Shown here: positions 6,048-10,935 of the stretch, piece by piece
Layout: every line of letters starts with the position of its first letter
How positions within the stretch are numbered: the stretch's first letter is position 1
Made by a program: the position numbers and the translations under genes
NCBI GenBank assembly: GCA_938003565.1
Contig: CALKYB010000150.1
Span: 1 to 10,935, forward strand
Length of the DNA: 10,935 nucleotides
From: an uncultured bacterium
Lineage (GTDB): Bacteria; Bdellovibrionota_C; UBA2361; SZUA-149; CALKYB01
Reading direction: 5' to 3'
Notes under the pieces: model-generated
Databases searched by the model: none
What the model was told of the DNA's origin: nothing
The model's input: the letters and a program-made list of their open reading frames with translations, nothing else

Positions 6048-7520
6048 TTACTTTTCGTAAGTAGGAATTATAGGTTTCTCATCAAACTTAAATTTGTGAA
6101 CAGGCCCGAAATCTTTTAATTCTGCCTGAACCTTATCTGGATCTATTTTGCCCACCAGCACTATAACATATTCTTCTTGCAAACGTTTCTGTGCGACTTC
6201 GAAAACTTGCTCTGGTGTGACTTGTTTTACTTTCTCAACAAAAGTTTCATTGTAGCCAACCGGAAACTTTAACATCTCAAGCAAAGCTTCTCGCGTAGCA
6301 ATTGCCGCAGGAGAAGAAAACTTAAAAACAAAATTTCTACTCGTGCTATTGATCGCACCATCTACCACTTCAGGGGATGGTGCTTCTATTTTCTGCTTTT
6401 TAGCCAGCTCAACTATACCTTTGACCGCTTCAAGAGCCTGCTCCACTCGTGTTGCAGCATAAACTTGAAACTCTCCACTAGCTGGCCCTGGGCTAAACCC
6501 ACCATAAACCGAATAAGCTAAACCTCGACGGGAGCGAATCTCATTAAAAAGAAGACTCTCCATTCCTCCATGTCCAAATATTCTGTTGAATATATGCATT
6601 GGGAATCTGTCCGCACTATGGCGCTTAGGACCTCGATGGCCAACGAGCACCACAGCCTGTGGGAAATTCCGCTCTAAAACATAAACACCCGGGTTAGGTG
6701 TATGCTCTACTTTGGGGAATTCAATTGAGCGCCGTCGCTGCTGTGGCCACTGAGAGAATTGTTTATCAACCTGTTCTCGCACCGAGGCCTTAGAAACAGA
6801 TCCAGTCAAAACCAAAATAGAATCACTAGGCCCAACAAAATCTCGATAGAACCCCTTCATGGCACTTCGGGTTATATTTCTTAAAGTACTAGAGGAGATA
6901 GAGCGGCTATAAGGGCTCCCTTCACCATAAATTAGATCAGCGAAGGCCATCGAAGCCATGGTCTCAGGTGAGTCCTTGCGGCGAATGATGCCATTTGCAG
7001 TCAACTGTTTCCAAAGTGAAAATCTTTTTTCATCAAACCCCGGTCTTCGAATAACATCAGCAAATAAAGAAAAAACTTTTTCAAAATCCTCTCCAAGTGA
7101 AGAGAAAGTAAAAGTTCCAAACTCATCCCCAAAACCGGTTTCTATACTAGCTCCAATGTTATCCAACATTAAATCTAGCCGATCTGGTGAAATGGTAGTT
7201 GTTCCCCCACCTCTCATCTGACTACCGGTAGCAGAAGCCAGACCCACGAGCTTCGAATCCTCAAAAAGAGCGCCACCAGGTACATACAAAGCTCCAGACA
7301 CTAGGGGAACCTCATCGTTAAAAGAGTAAAGAACTTTTAGGCCATTAGGAAGGACCCAAGAGTCAACGGAGCTAGGCTTAAAATCAGGGCTATCGAGGCC
7401 CAGTTTTTCGGGGCCAGAAGGTAAAACACTGCAAGAAGCTAAGCTTAAGCAAACCAACATTAGGGATATTCGAAGAATCTTGTTAAGAATCTTCACCTTT
7501 GTAGGATTCAATATATTCAT
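6048..7520 (-). CDS. M16-family peptidase-like lipoprotein, zinc site absent
   Basis: 490 residues from the ATG at 7520. The lipoprotein signal ends in lipobox LASC with Cys30. The mature protein has the two-domain M16 fold: an N-terminal half starting VLPNGLKVLY, and a C-terminal half containing RSRRGLAYSVYGG (about 329-341), the M16 Arg/Tyr substrate-binding segment. At the place of the HxxEH zinc motif it reads LASATGSQM (94-102), so it lacks the metal ligands and is catalytically dead alone. In the family, such subunits pair with an active HxxEH subunit, which here is the gene immediately upstream. A longer frame reaches 7565, but the ATG at 7520 follows the upstream stop by one base (TAGAATG) with GAAGAG upstream, so the shorter start fits translational coupling. 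It is likely anchored in the outer or inner membrane, facing the periplasm. Confidence 0.88.
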   Translation of the reverse strand: MNILNPTKVKILNKILRISLMLVCLSLASCSVLPSGPEKLGLDSPDFKPSSVDSWVLPNGLKVLYSFNDEVPLVSGALYVPGGALFEDSKLVGLASATGSQMRGGGTTTISPDRLDLMLDNIGASIETGFGDEFGTFTFSSLGEDFEKVFSLFADVIRRPGFDEKRFSLWKQLTANGIIRRKDSPETMASMAFADLIYGEGSPYSRSISSSTLRNITRSAMKGFYRDFVGPSDSILVLTGSVSKASVREQVDKQFSQWPQQRRRSIEFPKVEHTPNPGVYVLERNFPQAVVLVGHRGPKRHSADRFPMHIFNRIFGHGGMESLLFNEIRSRRGLAYSVYGGFSPGPASGEFQVYAATRVEQALEAVKGIVELAKKQKIEAPSPEVVDGAINSTSRNFVFKFSSPAAIATREALLEMLKFPVGYNETFVEKVKQVTPEQVFEVAQKRLQEEYVIVLVGKIDPDKVQAELKDFGPVHKFKFDEKPIIPTYEK

Positions 7521-7521
7521 T

Positions 7522-9060
7522 CTAGTTACTCTTCTTTGTTTCAAGGTGAGTATAAGTACGGACATCTGGACTTAAATACTTCCTCACCAAATCTCTTAAA
7601 TCCTCGGGAGTAGTCGCTAATATTTGGTCATAACTTTCAAAAACCATTTCCCAGTCATCCCAAAGAACTTCTGCTTTGCCTAACATTCTAGCTATTCCAT
7701 TGTTTGAGTCCAGTGCACCCAACAGACCAACTCTAACTCTACGCTTAGCAGCAGCTACATCACTTTCACTTACTAAATCATCTCCCAAACGATTCAATAT
7801 TTTTTGAATTTCATCCCTTAAGGTCTCATTAGTAACCCCTTGTGCTGGAGTGGCACCAACAACAAAAAGAGAGGGATATCTCTCCCCAGGTGCCTCGGTA
7901 CTATAGGCCCCTAAGGCAATGCGTTTTTCTTGAACTAACTCCTTATGAAAAATAGAGGACCTCCCATCCGCAAGAACCGAATGAAGCACAGCAAACTTAG
8001 AATCATCTGGATTCGGCCATGCGGGTTTATGCCAAGCCATAAAAAGTTGCGGGTTCGCCTCATCATAAACAACTGAAACCCTCTCCCCTACTTGCGGCTC
8101 TTCCTTTATTCTAAGCTTCGGTCTCGGACCTTCGGCAGATTCCATTCTACCAAAATAGCGCTCCAACTTCCCTTCAACATCCTGTCCCCTAAGGTCACCA
8201 ACCAAAACTATCACCATATTGTCTGCACGATAATATTTTTTATAGAATTTCCGCATATCAACTGCCGACAAATTTGCCATATCGGAGGGCCAGCCAATAA
8301 TTGGCAATCGATTGGGATGAGTCCAGTAAGCTGTAGCTAATAGTGCCTCATAGAGTTTTCCGCTTGGATTATTGTCAACCCGACTTCGACGCTCTTCTTG
8401 AATCACCTCGCGTTCTTTATAAAACTGTCTAAACACGGGATTAAGAAGTCTATCGGACTCCATCCAAAGCCAAAAATCAAAGGCACTCGAAGGTAGATTC
8501 ACCATGTAAACGGTATAGTCTTTACTCGTTGCTGCGTTTAACCCTGTTGCACCCCGCAACTTGTAGCGCTTAGAAAAATCGTTTGGTTTCCAAATCCCCT
8601 CTAACTCACCCTGCACATCTTCTATTTTTTTTAATAACTTCTTGCCCGCGGACTCATCCGAAGGATCCACTTCAAAGTTCATCAAACCCTCCAATTTATT
8701 CAGGAGTGGTTTTTCTTTTCTATAACTTTTTGTCCCAATTGTATCAGATCCCTTGAAGGCCATATGCTCCAGAAAGTGAGCCAATCCAGTTTGTCCCGGA
8801 ACTTCATCCACACCTCCAAGTTTCACCCAAATCTGACCCGTAAAAATTGGAGCAAAGTCACGTTGGTAAAACAGAACTCTCAAGCCATTTGAAAGCTTAA
8901 ATTTTTTTACTTTAGAACGCAGTGCACTAAACTCTTCAGAAGCTAAATCCGAGATGGTCTTTTTATTTTCAAGCGACGGGCTTTGAGCAGCGGCTGGCAA
9001 AAAATAAAAACTTAAAAAAAGAACGGTCGTCAGTATATGGGGCAAGACAAAACATTTCAT
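7522..9060 (-). CDS. M16-family zinc metallopeptidase, exported active subunit
   Basis: 512 residues. Signal peptide of about 26 residues (hydrophobic TVLFLSFYFLPAAA, then Gln-Ser), so periplasmic. The inverted zinc motif HFLEH is present: His95, Glu98 as catalytic base, His99. The third ligand and its helper lie in EREVIQEE (Glu216 and Glu223). The distance from HxxEH to this Glu pair is longer than in mitochondrial-type M16 enzymes, because of a Lys/Glu-rich helical insert at about residues 113-170. The second domain follows from about 300, with LADGRSSIFHKELVQEKRIA resembling the conserved C-domain helix. The stop TAG at 7524-7522 is one base from the next gene, so both subunits form one operon. 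M16 proteases degrade short or unfolded peptides inside a closed chamber. The ATG at 9060 has little Shine-Dalgarno. Confidence 0.92.
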   Translation of the reverse strand: MKCFVLPHILTTVLFLSFYFLPAAAQSPSLENKKTISDLASEEFSALRSKVKKFKLSNGLRVLFYQRDFAPIFTGQIWVKLGGVDEVPGQTGLAHFLEHMAFKGSDTIGTKSYRKEKPLLNKLEGLMNFEVDPSDESAGKKLLKKIEDVQGELEGIWKPNDFSKRYKLRGATGLNAATSKDYTVYMVNLPSSAFDFWLWMESDRLLNPVFRQFYKEREVIQEERRSRVDNNPSGKLYEALLATAYWTHPNRLPIIGWPSDMANLSAVDMRKFYKKYYRADNMVIVLVGDLRGQDVEGKLERYFGRMESAEGPRPKLRIKEEPQVGERVSVVYDEANPQLFMAWHKPAWPNPDDSKFAVLHSVLADGRSSIFHKELVQEKRIALGAYSTEAPGERYPSLFVVGATPAQGVTNETLRDEIQKILNRLGDDLVSESDVAAAKRRVRVGLLGALDSNNGIARMLGKAEVLWDDWEMVFESYDQILATTPEDLRDLVRKYLSPDVRTYTHLETKKSN

Positions 9061-9240
9061 AGTGGTCTAATGTTTAATTGTATATCTAAGGATAAGGGCT
9101 AAATACTACTATTCTGCTTAAAATAATATGTAGCATCTGCAAGGTTGAGTAAATCTTTATTTGCCTATAGTTTGTAAGCCCGGACTGTCTTTTCAAACTG
9201 ACAATTGCCCTAACCTACTTAAACTTCGGAGTTTCATAAA
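9061..9240. promoter_or_regulatory. divergent promoter region, M16 operon / Ca-repeat protein
   Basis: 180 AT-rich bases between divergent starts. For the plus-strand gene, TTGAGT (9145-9150) and TATAGT (9166-9171) make a promoter-like pair with a short 15-base spacer. CGGAG (9227-9231) is its ribosome-binding site, 9 bases before GTG. I cannot pick a convincing promoter for the M16 operon. Confidence 0.35.
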
Positions 9241-10218
9241 GTGCAAAGAAGATCAAAGCCAAACCTCTTTCGTAATTTTGTTCTTCCCTTAGGAATATTT
9301 TTTCTTTTAACCGGAGTAAATAGGTGTGAAGAAAATGTTAACTTGGATCGTGACTCTAGTAGTTCTAGCTCCTCCAGCACAAGTAGCACTTCCAGCACAA
9401 CGACAAGCTCCTCTGGAACAAACAGCTCCACAAGTACGAGCTCGTCAAGTACCAGTTCATCGTTCTCCTCTAGTTCTAGCAGCAGCTCTTCATCAAGTTT
9501 TCTAAGCTCCGTAGTGCCATCACAAAGCCAAAGTGACAGCACTCTAACTGTGAGTTCAAGTGGTCAATCTGTATTTAGAGCACCTGACCTGGTTCGAGAA
9601 GGCGTTATTAATAGCAACTCCGGTGATATAGCCCTTAATCAAGATAGTGACAGAGATGGCCTAAACAATGGCGATGAAGATTTTTTTGGAACGGATCCAC
9701 TTCTACCAGACACTGATGGCGATGGGGTGACAGATGGGTTTGAATCTGACGCTGGCTTTGACCCGCTTAATGCCGCTAGCAGTCCTTTTGGAGGCTCAAT
9801 CGCTCAGACCGCCAGAGGGGCTAGGCGTATACCAGCTCCAGGAGTTGACAGTGATGGCGACGGACTAAGTGACGAATATGAGGCTAGAGTTGGCTCAAAC
9901 GTAAATAATCCAGATAGCGACCAAGATGGTTCAGATGATGGTCATGAGTTCATCAATAGAACTAATGCCAACTCAAGCAATGGGTCTTTTGCCGCGGATT
10001 CGGATAATGACGGAATGTCAGACAGTACCGAGCAAAGCTACCGAACCAATCCCAACAGGGAAGATACTGATTTTGATGGATTGAATGATCCCCTAGAAAT
10101 ACTTTTAGGCTTTGATGCCGCCAATCCAGATACCGACGGTGATGGAATCCTAGACGGAGCAGAAACTACTGAAGCTGAGTACATTACCTTAACAAGAAAC
10201 CAAACTTTTGGATTTTAG
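9241..10218 (+). CDS. exported Ser-rich protein with DxDxDG calcium-type repeats
   Basis: 325 residues. An N-terminal export signal has a hydrophobic core FVLPLGIFFLLTGV (13-26) followed by Asn-Arg-Cys29; this is not a canonical lipobox. Residues 39-90 are an almost pure Ser/Thr tract, a likely flexible or glycosylated stalk. From residue 135 seven thrombospondin type 3-like repeats follow, each with an Asp-rich loop: DSDRDGLNNGDE (135), DTDGDGVTDGFE (157), DSDGDGLSDEYE (203), DSDQDGSDDGHE (225), DSDNDGMSDSTE (253), DTDFDGLNDPLE (275) and DTDGDGILDGAE (297). Most are 22 residues apart, with 28 and 46 at the two breaks. Such loops bind Ca2+. The chain ends in an aromatic FGF. Probably a surface or periplasmic protein, function unknown. 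GTG is chosen because of CGGAG upstream and an in-frame TAA at 9220-9222. It is convergent with nusB. Confidence 0.88.
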   Translation: MQRRSKPNLFRNFVLPLGIFFLLTGVNRCEENVNLDRDSSSSSSSSTSSTSSTTTSSSGTNSSTSTSSSSTSSSFSSSSSSSSSSSFLSSVVPSQSQSDSTLTVSSSGQSVFRAPDLVREGVINSNSGDIALNQDSDRDGLNNGDEDFFGTDPLLPDTDGDGVTDGFESDAGFDPLNAASSPFGGSIAQTARGARRIPAPGVDSDGDGLSDEYEARVGSNVNNPDSDQDGSDDGHEFINRTNANSSNGSFAADSDNDGMSDSTEQSYRTNPNREDTDFDGLNDPLEILLGFDAANPDTDGDGILDGAETTEAEYITLTRNQTFGF

Positions 10219-10245
10219 AAATCATTTTCTTACGGCGCAAGGGAG

Positions 10246-10677
10246 CTAAGCCGCTTCCTCACCGCCATCTTCATCCTTTTCCCTAGTAGCTATTTTGTCC
10301 AGTACTCCATTGACAAAAGTTGGGGAATCTTCAGTGCCAAAGCGTTTAGCAATTTCGATAGCTTCGTTAATTACCACGTTCACAGGTGTTTCCTTATAAA
10401 AAGAAAGCTCAAACGTAGCCAATCTAATAATCGTTCGATCAATACGAGACATCCGAGTAATGCTCCATCGATTACTAGCCCAGGTAATGGTAGCATCAAT
10501 TGCTTCCTTATTTTCAATTACTCCGTTAACTAGAAGATCCGAGAACTCCCGAATCCCACTATCTATCCCGAAGTGATCTAAACAAAATTTGACTTCCTGA
10601 GTTTCCCAAAGAGAATGAAAGTCCGCCATAAACAAACCTTGCAGAGCCCCTTCTCTTGATTGTCTACGAACGCCCAT
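10246..10677 (-). CDS. nusB: transcription antitermination factor NusB
   Basis: 143 residues from the ATG at 10677. NusB binds boxA RNA with NusE (ribosomal protein S10) and supports antitermination of rRNA transcription. Recognisable family elements are the N-terminal RRQSREGALQGLFMADFH, the central IDATITWASNRWSITRMSRIDRTIIRLATFELSF, and the C-terminal VVINEAIEIAKRFGTEDSP followed by FVNGVLDKIA. The C-terminus carries a short acidic tail (EKDEDGGEEAA). A longer frame upstream exists, but AAGGAG (complement of 10682-10687) sits 4 bases before the ATG at 10677, and the protein aligned from there has normal NusB length. Its start overlaps the end of ribH by 14 bases, the common ribH-nusB operon order, so translation is probably coupled. 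Confidence 0.96.
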   Translation of the reverse strand: MGVRRQSREGALQGLFMADFHSLWETQEVKFCLDHFGIDSGIREFSDLLVNGVIENKEAIDATITWASNRWSITRMSRIDRTIIRLATFELSFYKETPVNVVINEAIEIAKRFGTEDSPTFVNGVLDKIATREKDEDGGEEAA

Positions 10678-10935
10678 ACTTCTCCTTCTTATTAAAAACC
10701 GAACTACTTTCCTTCTCACTTATTTGCGACTGAACACTGAGCATTTGCATAACAGCGCAAGCTACTTCCCAACCTTTGTTATCTTCAGAACTTTCACCAT
10801 CAATCACCAACGATCGCTGCTCAACTTGAGAAACATTGTGTGCGGGAATAACTCCCAAGGCAATAGGAACACCAGTGTCTAACATTACGCGGGTTAAACC
10901 TGCGCACGCTTCATTGGCCACTTGAGTATAATGAT
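10664..10935 (-). CDS. ribH: 6,7-dimethyl-8-ribityllumazine synthase, 3' part (cut by window edge)
   Basis: Only the C-terminal part is present; the 5' end lies beyond 10935. The enzyme condenses 5-amino-6-ribitylamino-uracil with 3,4-dihydroxy-2-butanone 4-phosphate in riboflavin synthesis, in the cytosol. Reading from the edge, the frame gives HYTQVANEACAGL; this His corresponds to the family's active-site His. TGVPIALGVIPAHN and VEQR follow (phosphate-binding Arg region), then DNKGWEVACAVMQML. After the family core there is an extra, polar tail of about 20 residues (SEKESSSVFNKKEKYGRS). A GTG/Val at 10921 could look like a start but is internal. The stop TAG at 10666-10664 lies inside nusB. 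Confidence 0.93.
   Translation of the reverse strand, partial: HYTQVANEACAGLTRVMLDTGVPIALGVIPAHNVSQVEQRSLVIDGESSEDNKGWEVACAVMQMLSVQSQISEKESSSVFNKKEKYGRS

Noticed and set aside
7521..7565. Longer start for the inactive M16 subunit
   Set aside because: It would overlap the upstream gene by 44 bases and put 15 extra residues before the signal peptide. The ATG at 7520 gives a normal lipoprotein signal and TAGAATG coupling.
9234..9542. Minus-strand Leu/Glu-rich open frame opposite the poly-Ser tract
   Set aside because: The Leu/Glu/Val pattern is simply the complement of Ser codons; the plus-strand protein has a signal peptide and Ca repeats.
9640..10160. DNA tandem repeat or CRISPR-like array
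   Set aside because: The periodicity comes from Asp-rich protein repeats; the DNA copies differ at many positions and there are no constant repeats with unique spacers.
10678..10719. Longer NusB start
   Set aside because: The added residues are not part of the NusB family, and AAGGAG stands directly before the ATG at 10677.

Overview
The window looks like chromosomal sequence from a diderm (Gram-negative) bacterium. It encodes two lipoproteins with lipoboxes, an OmpA-like C-terminal domain, a type IV pilin, a periplasmic M16 peptidase pair, the MEP-pathway enzyme IspG and a ribH-nusB pair. Base composition is moderately AT-rich, and starts are often TTG or GTG. I cannot fix the lineage. The IspG variant resembles, from memory, planctomycete/PVC-type proteins. 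The M16 pair, pseudo-receiver protein and Ser-rich Ca-repeat protein would also fit a deltaproteobacteria-like or Bdellovibrionota-like genome. I see no mobile element, CRISPR array, tRNA, rRNA or recognisable defence system.

Layout. Positions 1-189 hold a possible 30-codon ORF (minus) and a short hairpin downstream of a stand-alone type IV pilin (190-738, minus). Then comes ispG (961-2082, minus), divergent from a small phosphoribosyltransferase (2193-2720, plus) across a 110-bp region that carries a 7-bp inverted repeat. From 2727 to 4845 lie three minus-strand genes that I do not recognise by name. Two are small helical proteins with charged or Ser/Lys-rich tails. The largest is a receiver-like domain lacking its phospho-acceptor Asp, followed by a long Lys/Ser linker. 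Next is an OmpA-like lipoprotein (5017-5796, minus).

A two-gene M16 peptidase operon follows on the minus strand. The first gene (7522-9060) is an exported, zinc-site-intact subunit. The second (6048-7520) is a lipoprotein subunit without the zinc motif. They are separated by one base, so they probably form an active/inactive heterodimer. Divergent from them, on the plus strand, is an exported protein with a long Ser/Thr tract and seven DxDxDG calcium-type repeats (9241-10218). The right end holds nusB (10246-10677) overlapping the 3' part of ribH (10664-10935, cut by the window edge), both minus.

Housekeeping genes (ispG, ribH, nusB) are interleaved with envelope and surface genes (pilin, OmpA-like lipoprotein, M16 pair, Ca-repeat protein). 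Nothing in the window is a clear new system. The most open-ended item is the 2.7-4.8 kb cluster of low-complexity proteins around the degenerate receiver.
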